From CBDIBC01 sp965276635 (GTDB lineage: Bacteria; Actinomycetota; Acidimicrobiia; Acidimicrobiales; Palsa-688), in the NCBI GenBank assembly GCA_965276635.1, contig CBDIBC010000002.1, positions 62,001-126,000 of the forward strand: a DNA stretch of 64,000 bases, read 5' to 3'. Below, piece after piece: positions 36,869-45,440 of this stretch. The notes under the pieces are model-generated. The model was not told the origin of the DNA and did no database searches. It worked only from the letters and a program-made list of their open reading frames with translations. The translations under genes were made by a program, and so were the position numbers. The first letter of the stretch is position 1, and every line of letters begins with the position of its first letter.

Positions 36869-38073
36869 TTACCTCCTGAGGAGCGTGCCGCTGACGGGCA
36901 GTGACGCTGGTCCGCCGGTGACCAGGGCGATCTCGGCTCCCGGCACCTGGTTGACGGCGACGCCGCGCAGCTGCTTAACCGCCTCCCGGACGTGGGTCAT
37001 GCCGATGATGTAGGCCTCCGAAAGGTGGCCGCCATGGGTGTTGACGGGAATCTTGCCGCCGAGGCGGATGTTGCCCTCCGCGACAAACGGGCCGCTCTCG
37101 CCTACGTCGCAGAAGCCGTAGTCCTCCAGCTGCATGAGCACCATCGGTGAGAAGTGGTCGTAGAAGAGGGCGACGTCGACGTCGTCGGGGGTGACACCGC
37201 CAAGCTCGAAGAGCCGCTTGGCCACCGGCCGGTGCCCCGAGGACGCGAAGTACTCGTCGGGCTGCTGGAAGTAGCTGAAAATCGCCGGTCCCCACCGGCC
37301 CATCCCGCCGTTGGCCGACGACAGAACGTACACCGGTGGCTGGCGCAGGTCCCGGGCCCGGTGCGCCGAGGTGACCACTGCCGCGACGGCGCCGTCGGTC
37401 TCCATCGTGTAGTCGAACAGGCACAGCGGCTCGCTGATCATCCGGGCGTTGAAGTAGTCGTCCAAGCTGAGCGGGGTGCGCTGGATCGACGTCGGCCGGG
37501 TGATGGCGTTGTTGCGCTGGTTGATCGCCACCTCGGCCAGGTGCTCGCGAGTGGTGCCGTACTGCGCCATGTGGCGGCGGGTGAGGATCGAGAAGCTGTG
37601 GCCGGGCGAGATCAGGCCGCTTCCGGCGGTGAAGGCCATGCTTGGCGGTATGCCGCCACCGCCGTAGGGGCTGCCCCCGCCGCCCCCCCGTACATGCTGG
37701 CGCCCGCAACGGCGGTGCCACCGAGGCGACGGTTCACCTGCTGGAGGGTCATCACCGTTACGCAGCACTCGGCCATACCAGCGTGCACGGCGGCGGCGGC
37801 GAGACCCAGCGATCCGGCAGAGCCACCACCACCGGAGGTCAGGCTGGCAGCGAAGCGGACCTCGGGCACCCCGAACACCGACGCCACCTGGGCCGGGTCG
37901 ATGGAGTTGGAGTAGATCGTGAACCCGTCCAGGTCCGTGATCGTAAGTCCGGCGTCGTCAAGAGCAGCCAGGATGGCCGTACAAGCCATGGACAGCTGGG
38001 TCTCGGGAAGTGACTGGCCCCGCTTGTAGTACGGCGTCGCACCTATGCCTACGACCGCCGTCTGGTCCCGCAT
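36869..38073 (-). pseudogene. Thiolase-family acyl-CoA transferase, poly-G frameshift
   Basis: Frame 1 from ATG 38073 gives MRDQTAVVGIGATPYYKRG, LSMACTAILAALDDAGL and RRLGGTAVAGASMYGG. At a run of seven G (minus strand, about 37682-37688) the reading frame changes, and frame 2 continues PYGGGGIPPSMAFTAGSGL, GGVTPDDVDVALFYDHFSP and GKIPVNTHGGHLSEAY. Removing one G restores a ~401-aa thiolase. It is the non-decarboxylating lipid-transfer/SCP2-type thiolase class that pairs with DUF35. The shift in a homopolymer could be real slippage or a sequencing error. Confidence 0.85.
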
Positions 38074-38185
38074 CGTCACCGGCACGCTCCCTGTCTTGCT
38101 CGTCGGCCGGTACCGTAGCGCGAAAGAAAGCGGAGTTTCCGATTCTTGCCTCGGGGGCCAGTTGCACGCGCCTCCGGCGCAGTAG

Positions 38186-38207
38186 TGTTGTACTTGGTCT
38201 GACAACA
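38186..38207. promoter_or_regulatory. Inverted repeat upstream of the thiolase gene, candidate operator
   Basis: TGTTGT, ten bases, ACAACA: six paired bases in the 155-base spacer between the thiolase start and the MaoC stop. The inner TTGGTCTGACAA resembles GntR/FadR-type half sites. Weak evidence; may control the thiolase-DUF35 pair. Confidence 0.3.
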
Positions 38208-38228
38208 GGGGAGCTGAAACCGGGGGGG

Positions 38229-38651
38229 TCAGGCTCCCAGGGGAAGGGCAACCACGGCGTGGCCGGGAGCCATCCTGGTTCCAGTCTGATCCTCGGTCCA
38301 CACGTCGACATCGACGAAGCGCTCGGTCCCCTCGTCGCGCACACCGGTGACACGGCCATGAGCGGTCACCGTCTGACCCTTGGTGTTGGGGGCGCGAAAC
38401 TGGCATGAGAGCGACATGATTCGGCCGGCGTCGCCCATCCAGCCACGCAGCAGGTTGTGAAGGTAAGCCCACTGGAGGTTGCCCATGCCGAAAGCCGACG
38501 GGTAGCCGGCTGCCTTGCCCGCCTCGTCGTCCATGTGGATGGCCACGAACTCGTCGTTGACCGCCGCGTAGCGGTTCCAGTGGTGCAGGCCGGGCTGGCG
38601 CTGGAAGGTCGGTAGCTCGTCGCCGACATTGACGGGCATTGGATCGGGCAT
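38229..38651 (-). CDS. MaoC family dehydratase, C-terminal-type hotdog subunit
   Basis: 140 aa from ATG 38651 with GGAGG upstream. It reads VGDELPTFQRQPGLHHWNRYAAVNDEFVAIHMDDEAGKAAGYPSAFGMGNLQWAYLHN, a hotdog fold in which the hydratase motif is A-x-N-D, then H. With the adjacent FAS1-like subunit it likely forms a heteromeric enoyl-CoA hydratase of the ChsH1/ChsH2 kind known from steroid degradation. The assignment to that reaction is inference. Confidence 0.8.
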   Translation of the reverse strand: MPDPMPVNVGDELPTFQRQPGLHHWNRYAAVNDEFVAIHMDDEAGKAAGYPSAFGMGNLQWAYLHNLLRGWMGDAGRIMSLSCQFRAPNTKGQTVTAHGRVTGVRDEGTERFVDVDVWTEDQTGTRMAPGHAVVALPLGA

Positions 38652-38662
38652 TGGGCCTCCGG

Positions 38663-39181
38663 CTAGTAGCGAATCAGGGTCGAGCGGGTGCACTTGACGA
38701 GCTCGTCGCGTTGGTTGGCCCAGGTGTCCTCGGCGATGGTGAACAGCATCAACCCGAGCCGGCCCTCGCGCTCCCGGTAGTCGGCCAAGCGCCCGGTGGC
38801 GGTGATGATGTCACCAGGGCGCATGCGTACGCCGTAGTCGACCTCCATCCCTCCGTTGAGCATGAACTTGAGTCCCGGACCGGCTATTCCGAGGGCACGC
38901 TCGCCTTGGTCGGGGTCGTTGGGTTCGGAGGATGGCGCGGCCGCAGGCGCACTGCTCTCCGCCGACATCCAGGCAAAGGGATTGAAGTCCTCGGGCGCCA
39001 CGATCCCCTGGTGGACCGTGCCCGTGGCATCGTCCTCGTCCCAGAACAGCCGGGGTGGCCGGTCGGGCCAGTACACCGCGATGGCCCAGCGTCGGATGTC
39101 CGACGCCGACACCGGGTACGAAACCCTCCGGCTCGTCTGTGCACCGATGGCGGCACGCATCTCGTCGCTGATGTTGGTCAA
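38663..39181 (-). CDS. FAS1-like dehydratase-domain protein, MaoC partner
   Basis: About 172 aa. Start TTG 39181 is favoured by GGAGGGG five bases upstream; TTG 39211 is in frame. It has RRVSYPVSASDIRRWAIAVYWPD, the FAS1_DH_region signature, and MEVDYGVRMRPGDIITATGRLADYRER. It lies 11 bases before the MaoC subunit gene, consistent with a two-subunit hydratase. Runs of Ala/Ser/Pro near residue 75 form a linker. Confidence 0.8.
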   Translation of the reverse strand: MTNISDEMRAAIGAQTSRRVSYPVSASDIRRWAIAVYWPDRPPRLFWDEDDATGTVHQGIVAPEDFNPFAWMSAESSAPAAAPSSEPNDPDQGERALGIAGPGLKFMLNGGMEVDYGVRMRPGDIITATGRLADYREREGRLGLMLFTIAEDTWANQRDELVKCTRSTLIRY

Positions 39182-39234
39182 CGGCCCCTCCGTTTGTTGG
39201 TCGTTGTGCAAGAATAGCGGGGGAGAAGCTGACC

Positions 39235-39430
39235 GTGGAACTGGCGGATACGAGCGTCGCCGCCGACGGCAGCCGGGAGCTGGTCGCCAATGTCAAGGGG
39301 GGTGTGCATCGGCACGCTGCTCGACGGCGGAATCATCGTCGGGCGCCCGGCCCTGCTCGACGTCCGCATCGACCCGGAGGTGTGGGCCCCGGACACTAAC
39401 TTCGAGACCATCGTCCCCCGGGACGTCTGA
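39235..39430 (+). pseudogene. Small unknown gene with poly-G frameshift
   Basis: It starts at GTG 39235 (GGAGAA upstream) and reads VELADTSVAADGSRELVANVKG, then after a run of six G (about 39296-39301) continues in another frame as VCIGTLLDGGIIVGRPALLDVRIDP and EVWAPDTNFETIVPRDV, ending at TGA 39430. Removing one G gives a 65-aa protein. I do not recognise the family. It may be a coupled small gene ahead of the lyase at 39448. Confidence 0.45.
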
Positions 39431-39447
39431 GTCAGGAGGCACCAGCC

Positions 39448-40302
39448 ATGTCCACCCGTCAGCAACTGCGTTCGCTCATCGCAAGCGGCCCCTTCGTCGC
39501 CGCCGACTGTTACAGCGCGCTGACCGCTCGCATCGTGGAGGAGGTCGGCTTCCCCGCCTGCTACATGGGTGGTCACGCCACCAGCATGATGCACTACGCC
39601 ATCCCCGACAACGGCCTGTTCACGCCGACCGAGATGATCGACCAGGCTGGTCGCGTCGCCGAGGTCATCTCCATCCCGCTGATCGTCGACGCCGACCAGT
39701 GCGGCGAGACGGTGGCGGATGTCTACCGGAGCGTCCGCCGCTACGAGCACGCCGGCGTCGCCGCGATCCACATGGAGGACGAGATCCCCCCCAAGCACTC
39801 GGCCTGGGACGGCCCGCTCCTGTCGGTGGAAGACATGCAGGCCCGGATCCGGGCTGCGGTGGCGGCGCGCACCGACCCAGACCTTGTGCTCATCATCCGC
39901 TGTGACGAGCTCTACCGCGTTGGAGGCGGGGGGACGGGTTCCCTCGACGAGGCCATCCGCCGGGGTCGGGCTTACCAGGAGGCGGGCGCCGACGTGTACC
40001 TGCCTACCTTCGCCACCGAGGAGCAGGTGGCGACGATCGCCGACGAGCTGTCGTTACCCGTCGCCGGCTACGGGAAGCTGGTGCCGGGGCTGACCGTCGC
40101 CCTCTCCACCGGCTGGGGTACGGCAACAGCCGCCCGCATGCACCGCCAGTGGGCGACGCAGTTGCTCGAGCACGGCGAGCTGCCGCCCGAGGCGTTCGAG
40201 TTCCCTGGCAAGGCGGAGACCATCCGGCAGGGCACCTACGACGCCGTCGTCGAGGCGTGGGTCGACGCCACCGGGCGCCCGCTGCGGCCACCGGCCCCGT
40301 AA
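39448..40302 (+). CDS. Isocitrate lyase/PEP mutase superfamily protein
   Basis: 284 aa, intact, with a GGAGG site. It has FVAADCYSALTARIVEEVGFPACYMGGHATS, IPLIVDADQCGETVADV, AAIHMEDEIPPKHSAWDG and LIIRCDELYRVGGGG, the TIM-barrel of the oxaloacetate decarboxylase/2-methylisocitrate lyase group. The usual KKCGH loop is replaced by PPKHS, so it is not a classical isocitrate lyase. It probably cleaves or decarboxylates a 2-oxo- or 2-hydroxy-acid from the local pathway. Confidence 0.85.
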   Translation: MSTRQQLRSLIASGPFVAADCYSALTARIVEEVGFPACYMGGHATSMMHYAIPDNGLFTPTEMIDQAGRVAEVISIPLIVDADQCGETVADVYRSVRRYEHAGVAAIHMEDEIPPKHSAWDGPLLSVEDMQARIRAAVAARTDPDLVLIIRCDELYRVGGGGTGSLDEAIRRGRAYQEAGADVYLPTFATEEQVATIADELSLPVAGYGKLVPGLTVALSTGWGTATAARMHRQWATQLLEHGELPPEAFEFPGKAETIRQGTYDAVVEAWVDATGRPLRPPAP

Positions 40303-40306
40303 GCCG

Positions 40307-40957
40307 TACGTGACCACGCGGGCGACGTCTATGGTCCAGTGACCGGCCAGCGGATCGGCGATGCGGGGGACGATGGTTTGCAGGCTGTCGAGCACCACGG
40401 CGTAGTTGCCGTGCCATTCCGGCAGTTCCTCGGGCGGGGGCAGGCTCGGCGGGTCGGGTTGCAGACCCATGACCGCACCGAGGGCCTCAAGCCACAACCG
40501 ACGGTGCAGCTGCCGGTAGATCAGACCGTTGCCGATGTCGCGGGTGACCGGCGCCTCGTGACCCTCCCCCGGGCGGTGCGAGACCGTCCGCGAGGACAGC
40601 CAGTCGCACGAGAGCCGCAACACCGGATGGATCGTCCCGTCGGGCGCAGTCCCCCGCGACCGTATGCCGGCGATGCGCTCGAGGGCGTGCTGGTGCCGAC
40701 CGCGCACGGGGCCGAGCTCCGGGATGCCGAGCTGCGTGGGACCGAGCCGGTGCTGGGCCGCCAGATTGCAGATGAAGTCCCGGGCCACGCGCAACTGCTC
40801 GTCGGGGTTCCGGATCCGATAGAACCAGGTGGCGCCCGACACCCGCTCGGACAGGACCGCTTCCCGCGCCACCGGGGATGCGGTCAGCAGCGGTCACTGG
40901 GGCTCCGGCGATCTCCTCGATCCACGACAGGACGTCGCCAGGCAACTCCAGCCGCAT
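40307..40957 (-). pseudogene. Aminoglycoside-phosphotransferase-like protein remnant
   Basis: N-terminal piece MRLELPGDVLSWIEEIAGAPVTAADRIPG is in one frame; GATWFYRIRNPDEQLRVARDF, AAQHRLGPTQLGIPELGPV and a C-terminal piece (LPEWHGNYAVVLDSLQTIVPRIADPLAGHWTIDVARVVTY) lie in another. The catalytic centre (HGD and DWE motifs of the APH fold) is missing from between them. These proteins often accompany acyl-CoA catabolism. Frameshifted and internally deleted, so a pseudogene. Confidence 0.65.
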
Positions 40958-41045
40958 CTCGGGCAACGCTCAGACCCCTCTCCCCGCAACACGTCCCTTT
41001 CTCCGACACTACTGCCGCGACCGAGGTGCGGCCAGGAACGCCTGC

Positions 41046-41717
41046 CTATGGGGCGCGCAGGGCGGGCAGCGGCCTAGGTGCCTGCTGGGCGCCGGCGAAC
41101 ACGACCTCGGCCCGGGCCAACAGCACCGGGCGCAGGCGGCGGCGGTCGCCGCGGCTCCAGCGGTACAGGGCGTCCATGGCCAGGGCGGCCATGACCCGGG
41201 CCAACTCCTCGGTGTCGGCGGTGTCGGGGATCTCGCCCTGGCTGCGGGCTGCATCGAGGGCGACGCCGAACGCCTGGTGGATGTCAAGGCGTCCCGGGGC
41301 GGGCCGGGGGACGCCGTGGGCCCAGAACCCGGCCACGGATCGCATGACTGCCGCCCGGCCGACGGGCTCGACCCGCTTGGCCAACGAAACCATCAGGTGG
41401 CGGACCACGGCCAGCCCGGACCGGCGCCCGTTGGTCGCCTTCACCGCCTCGTCGTACATCGCCTCCGCCGTAGCCCACCCCAGTTCCAGGAGGATGTCCT
41501 CCTTGTGGGCGAAGTGGAAGTAGAAGGTGCCCTTGGTGACTCCGGCCTCCTGGACGATCTCGTCGACTGTCGTGTCCTCGATGCCATGTTCGAAGCCGCG
41601 CTCGGTCCACAGCCGCAGGGCTGCTCGCACCAGCCGCCGTCGCGTCGCCTTCGAGCGGTCCTGGGCCAAGGCTGTACGCCGCGGTCCATTCGTCGTCAGT
41701 ACCGGATCCGATTGCAC
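41046..41717 (-). CDS. TetR family regulator (paralogue 1 of a head-to-head pair)
   Basis: About 223 aa from GTG 41717. The helix-turn-helix part is RRRLVRAALRLWTERGFEHGIEDTTVDEIVQEAGVTKGTFYFHFAHKEDILLELGWATAEA. The ligand domain is not informative. It lies head to head with a close paralogue at 41784, the two sharing a 66-base spacer. The frame is open far upstream, antisense to that paralogue; that extension is a shadow. Confidence 0.85.
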   Translation of the reverse strand: MQSDPVLTTNGPRRTALAQDRSKATRRRLVRAALRLWTERGFEHGIEDTTVDEIVQEAGVTKGTFYFHFAHKEDILLELGWATAEAMYDEAVKATNGRRSGLAVVRHLMVSLAKRVEPVGRAAVMRSVAGFWAHGVPRPAPGRLDIHQAFGVALDAARSQGEIPDTADTEELARVMAALAMDALYRWSRGDRRRLRPVLLARAEVVFAGAQQAPRPLPALRAP

Positions 41718-41783
41718 CAAGGCTGGGGCTCCTTCTCGGTACCCCGGCGGGCACCATCCCGTGACGTTACTGTTGCAGCAGAC

Positions 41784-42419
41784 ATGGCAGACGACCGTCC
41801 CGCCCGCCGCCGCTCGGGCCTCTTGCAGGACCGTTCCCGCCAGACGCGCCAACGCTTGGTCCGAGCCGCCCTGGACCTCTGGAGCGGCCGGGGCTTCGAG
41901 AACGGCATCGAGCAGACCACCGTGGATGAGATCGTGCAGGCTGCCGGAGTCACCAAGGGCACCTTCTACTTCCACTTCGCCCGCAAAGACGAGATCCTCC
42001 TGGAGATGGGCTGGGAGAGCGCGGAGGTGGTCGCCGAGGAAGTCCGTCGTTGCCTGCGGCGGGACCGCCCGTTGGCCGATTCGCTTGCCCGGGTCATCGC
42101 GGTCCTGGTCCGTCACATCCGGGCTGCGCCGCCGGCGGCGGTCGGCCGGGCCGCCGCCGAGTTCCGCCGGAACCCTATTGACTGGGGCGACGAAGTGGGG
42201 CGGCTGGACTTCGCCTCCGCCTTCGAGGCGCTGTTTGCCCGGGCTCGGGAGACCGGGGAGCTGGCCGAAGCCCTGGACCCGGCGGAGGCCGGCCAGATGC
42301 TGCAGGCACTGGTCATGGACTCGATCGTTGAGCACGCGTCGGGTCGCGCGGACCTCGGCGGCGCGCTGCGCCGGCGAGGCGCTCTTCTTGTCGCCGGGCT
42401 CGCCGGGGGGAGCCACTAG
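41784..42419 (+). CDS. TetR family regulator (paralogue 2 of a head-to-head pair)
   Basis: 211 aa from ATG 41784. The DNA-binding part, QRLVRAALDLWSGRGFENGIEQTTVDEIVQAAGVTKGTFYFHFARKDEILLEMGW, is nearly the same as the neighbour's, but the ligand domains differ. This points to an old inverted duplication with divergence of effector specificity. Its stop overlaps by 4 bases, tail to tail, with a truncated LLM gene, so its insertion may mark a rearrangement boundary. Confidence 0.85.
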   Translation: MADDRPARRRSGLLQDRSRQTRQRLVRAALDLWSGRGFENGIEQTTVDEIVQAAGVTKGTFYFHFARKDEILLEMGWESAEVVAEEVRRCLRRDRPLADSLARVIAVLVRHIRAAPPAAVGRAAAEFRRNPIDWGDEVGRLDFASAFEALFARARETGELAEALDPAEAGQMLQALVMDSIVEHASGRADLGGALRRRGALLVAGLAGGSH

Positions 42420-42541
42420 ATCGGGTGGTCGCTCACCCAGACGTCGTCGAAGCCGAGCTGCTCGGCGCGCGCTGCGGCACGCACGACGCCACCGGGTGTG
42501 ATGGCTTTGCCGAGCTGGGGGAGGTAGATCCCGAAACGCAT
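42416..42541 (-). pseudogene. LLM oxidoreductase N-terminal fragment
   Basis: 41 aa: MRFGIYLPQLGKAITPGG, then RAAARAEQLGFDDVWVSDHP, the exact first strand-helix unit of LLM flavin/F420 enzymes (normally ~290 aa). It ends at TAG 42416-42418 and no continuation is seen. It starts 3 bases after the acyl-CoA dehydrogenase stop, so it was once the next gene of that operon. Confidence 0.75.
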
Positions 42542-42543
42542 CA

Positions 42544-43836
42544 CTACCGGGTCGGGGCGCTCCGGGGGACGTCGCGGAAGGGGGTGTCCTTGTCGACGGT
42601 TCGCTCCCGGGGCATGCCGAGCACCCGCTCACTGATCACGTTGCGGCTCATCTCGGTGGTGCCTCCGCCGATGCAGGCGGCCTGGCGCATCAGGAAACCG
42701 ACGCCGGCCTGCCCGGCGGCGTCCTCGTCCTCGTCCCACGCCACAGCCGACGAGCCGGCCAGCTCGAAGGCGATGGTCGACTGGCGGACCGAGGACGTCC
42801 CCCCGAACAGGCGGGTCACCGCCGCGGCCTGGTCGGTGGTGCGCCCGGTCCGGATGCCGTCGGCGATTCGCTCGGTCAGCGCCGGGCCCACCAGCTCGAG
42901 GGCCCGGGCCTCGCCGACCAGCTCCAGCGCGCGAGCCCGGCGGGACGGATCGGCGGTTTCGATGTGCTTGGCCAGGCCCCGAGCCCCGCCCTCGGCGCCG
43001 TGGGCCTCGCGCTGGCCAGCGGGGCGGGTCACGTACGGCGAGCCGCCGGCAACGGTGCGCTCGTGGTACATCCAACGCACCCCGACGCTCCAGCCCTGGT
43101 CGACCTCCCCGATGCGATCGGTGTCGGGGATCTGCAGGTCGGTGATGAACTCCTGGCAGAACTCCTTGGAGCCGTTGAGCATCTCGATCCGGTGAATCTC
43201 GATCGCCGGCTGGTGGATCTCCAGGACGAAGACGCTCAGGCCTCGGTGCTTGGGAACGTCCCAGTTGGTGCGGGCCAGGCACAGGCCCCAGTCCGCCCAC
43301 CACGCGCCGGTGGTCCAGATCTTCGAGCCGTTCATGACCCACTCGTCGCCGTCGCGCACGGCAGTGGTTTGGGCGCCGGCCGCATCGGAGCCGCCACTGG
43401 GCTCGGAGAGGAACTGCATCCAGAACGCCTCACCCTTGAGGATCGGCGGCACAAGCCGGCGCTTCTGCTCCTCGGTCCCGAACTCGAGGATTACCGCCAT
43501 GCACGGTGTGAAGGTCGGGACCTGGGTTTCCGACGGGTAGTCGTAGCCGACGACCTCCCGGTTGAGCGCCTCCTGGTGGGCCAAGGTCAGGCCCTGGCCC
43601 CCGTACTCCGTCGGCACGCAGATGCCGGCCAGGCCACCGTCGAACAGGATCCGCTGTAACTCCCGGCACCGAGCGATGCGGGCAAGCTCCTCCTCGTCCG
43701 AACGGACGTAGTCCCCCCCGCCCCCCTCATCACTGCGGGCGGCCGGCGCCATGTTGGCGGCCAGCCACTCGCGAGCCCGCTGGGTGAAGTCCTCTACGGA
43801 CTCCGTATCGGTGCTGCTCGTCGTGGTGGTGGTCAT
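42544..43836 (-). CDS. Acyl-CoA dehydrogenase (FadE-like), larger subunit-type
   Basis: 430 aa from ATG 43836; AGGAG overlaps the upstream gene's TAG. It has AGICVPTEYGGQGLTLAHQEALNRE, FLSEPSGGSDAAGAQTTAVRDGDEWVMNGSKIWTTGA and the C-terminal GGGTTEMSRNVISERVLGMPRE. Together with the adjacent gene it forms a pair of unlike FadE subunits, as in heterotetrameric steroid/cholesterol acyl-CoA dehydrogenases. The Thr-rich start and an EGGARGLAK loop are local oddities. The frame appears complete. Confidence 0.9.
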   Translation of the reverse strand: MTTTTTSSTDTESVEDFTQRAREWLAANMAPAARSDEGGGGDYVRSDEEELARIARCRELQRILFDGGLAGICVPTEYGGQGLTLAHQEALNREVVGYDYPSETQVPTFTPCMAVILEFGTEEQKRRLVPPILKGEAFWMQFLSEPSGGSDAAGAQTTAVRDGDEWVMNGSKIWTTGAWWADWGLCLARTNWDVPKHRGLSVFVLEIHQPAIEIHRIEMLNGSKEFCQEFITDLQIPDTDRIGEVDQGWSVGVRWMYHERTVAGGSPYVTRPAGQREAHGAEGGARGLAKHIETADPSRRARALELVGEARALELVGPALTERIADGIRTGRTTDQAAAVTRLFGGTSSVRQSTIAFELAGSSAVAWDEDEDAAGQAGVGFLMRQAACIGGGTTEMSRNVISERVLGMPRERTVDKDTPFRDVPRSAPTR

Positions 43837-43847
43837 CGGTCGGTCTC

Positions 43848-44969
43848 CTAGGAGGCGGTGGCCACCGGCGAGGTGGCGCTGGCGTGGACGAGCCCACCCA
43901 GGCGGGCGGCGTGTTCGGCCGGGGCGCCGAAGGCGGGGACGTTGGACGTGACCCGGCGCAGGAAGAGGTGGAGGTCGTGGTCGAAGGTGACGCCGATACC
44001 GCCGTGGAGCTGGACGCAGTCCTGCAGCATCTCCGCCCCATGCAGCCCGACGTAGTACTTGGCTGCGCTCACCACCTCGGAGCGGTCGGCGCTGTCGTCC
44101 TCCACGGTGTGCGCCGCCCGGGCGGAGATCGCGTAGCTGCCTTCCAGCCACATTTTCATGTCCGCGAACCGATGCTTGATCTCCTGGTAGGACGCCAGCG
44201 GCCGGCCGAAGGAATAGCGGTGGAACGCCCAGTCGAGGGTCGTGTCCATGGCCCATTGCATGCAGCCGACGATCTCGGCGACGCCGAGGAGGGCACCCAG
44301 GTCCTCAAGCCAGGCGACCGCACCGTCGGCCGCCGCTCCCTCGGCCACGACGCCGCCGGTTGGGACCCGCACGCCATCGAAATCCAGACGGGCGAAGCGC
44401 CTGGTCATATCCAGCCCCTGCAACGGCGTGGCAGTCAGCCCGGAGGCGTCGCCGGGGACCAAGTAGAGCGCGGTACCGCCGACGGTCCGAGCCGTCACCA
44501 GTACGTCGGCCGCCTCGGTGCCTGCCTCCACCGGTCCGCTGCGGCCACGGAGCGCGATGGTCTCGCCGTCAACCCGGGCGTCGATGGATCCGCAGGCCCA
44601 TGCAGCGGTACGCTCTCCCGCCAGGAGCGCGGCGAGGGGTCCGGCGTGCTGTGCCCCGGTGCCCCACCGGCCCAGGGCAGCCGCGACCAGGTTGGTGGGG
44701 CCCAGCGGGCCGGGGGCAGCCTGCAGGCCGAACTCGTAGGCCACGAGGACCAGGTCGAGCACGCCGTCACCGCTCACGCTCCCGCCACCGGCGGCCTCGG
44801 GGACGACCAGGGACGTCCAGCCCAACTCGGCACCCCGGCGCCAGAAGTCGGGCTCGAAGCCGGCCTTGGTCCCGGCCAGGGCGCGCACCTTGGTGAGCGG
44901 AGACTGCGCCGCGAGGAACTTCCTGGTGGTCTCCTCGAACAGTTGCTGGTCTTCGGTGCGGTCGAACAT
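43848..44969 (-). CDS. Acyl-CoA dehydrogenase (FadE-like), partner subunit-type
   Basis: 373 aa from ATG 44969 with GGGGAGGAG upstream. It has MFDRTEDQQLFEETTRKFL, GWTSLVVPEAAGG, FARLDFDGVRVP, DWAFHRYSFGRPLASYQEIKHRFADM and VQLHGGIGVTFDHDLHLFLRR. The FAD-binding and C-terminal helix pattern matches the second subunit of alpha2beta2 FadE enzymes, where only one subunit binds FAD fully. It lies 11 bases before the other subunit gene. A nitroreductase fragment lies upstream on the same strand. Confidence 0.9.
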   Translation of the reverse strand: MFDRTEDQQLFEETTRKFLAAQSPLTKVRALAGTKAGFEPDFWRRGAELGWTSLVVPEAAGGGSVSGDGVLDLVLVAYEFGLQAAPGPLGPTNLVAAALGRWGTGAQHAGPLAALLAGERTAAWACGSIDARVDGETIALRGRSGPVEAGTEAADVLVTARTVGGTALYLVPGDASGLTATPLQGLDMTRRFARLDFDGVRVPTGGVVAEGAAADGAVAWLEDLGALLGVAEIVGCMQWAMDTTLDWAFHRYSFGRPLASYQEIKHRFADMKMWLEGSYAISARAAHTVEDDSADRSEVVSAAKYYVGLHGAEMLQDCVQLHGGIGVTFDHDLHLFLRRVTSNVPAFGAPAEHAARLGGLVHASATSPVATAS

Positions 44970-45028
44970 CCTGGCCGGCTCCTCCCCCTCGGCATGCTGC
45001 GCCCGGCGGCGCCGGGGTAATCGTATCG

Positions 45029-45385
45029 CTATTGCACAGCGCGCGACATCGGGCCGTCCGGGCCGGCAAGTGGCGGCCCGTCGTAGGTCTCCAGGCTCGT
45101 GAACTCCTCGACCCGGTGGGCGGCGCAGGCGGGTGATCTGCCGCTGCGGCCGGCCTAGCGGGACGGTGCAGGCCAGGACATGATCGGCCAGAAGCCCGAG
45201 TATCTCTTTCACCGCGAGTTCCTGGCGCACCAGCACCGTGGTGATGACTCCGCCGAACCCTGCGGCGCGCGCTGGGGCAGGATGTTGTGGGCAAAGGGGT
45301 ACACCGAGCCCTCGGCGCTGATGCTCAGTCGCCCCAGCCCGCTGTCCATCGCCATGACCCGCGTCAGGTCCAGCGAGATGAGAAG
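45029..45385 (-). pseudogene. Nitroreductase family C-terminal fragment, frameshifted
   Basis: First part: DLTRVMAMDSGLGRLSISAEG and SVYPFAHNIL. A second frame continues GGVITTVLVRQELAVKEILGL, LACTVPLGRP and VEEFTSLETYDGPPL to TAG 45029-45031. This is the C-terminal half of an FMN nitroreductase/deazaflavin-type enzyme, with the N-terminal half missing and one or two frame changes. It is upstream of and co-directional with the two FadE genes. Confidence 0.65.
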
Positions 45386-45440
45386 TAACACCGGTGCCGC
45401 TCGGATGGTGGCTGCCGAAGTGCCGGCCACGCTGTCGAGG

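Noticed and set aside
41046..42632. A 528-aa minus-strand open frame
   Set aside because: Its N-terminal half is antisense to the second TetR gene and has no protein character; only the C-terminal 223 residues are a TetR regulator.
42544..44256. 570-aa acyl-CoA dehydrogenase starting at 44256
   Set aside because: The extra N-terminal part is an out-of-frame reading of the partner dehydrogenase; ATG 43836 has a ribosome site and the expected N-terminus.
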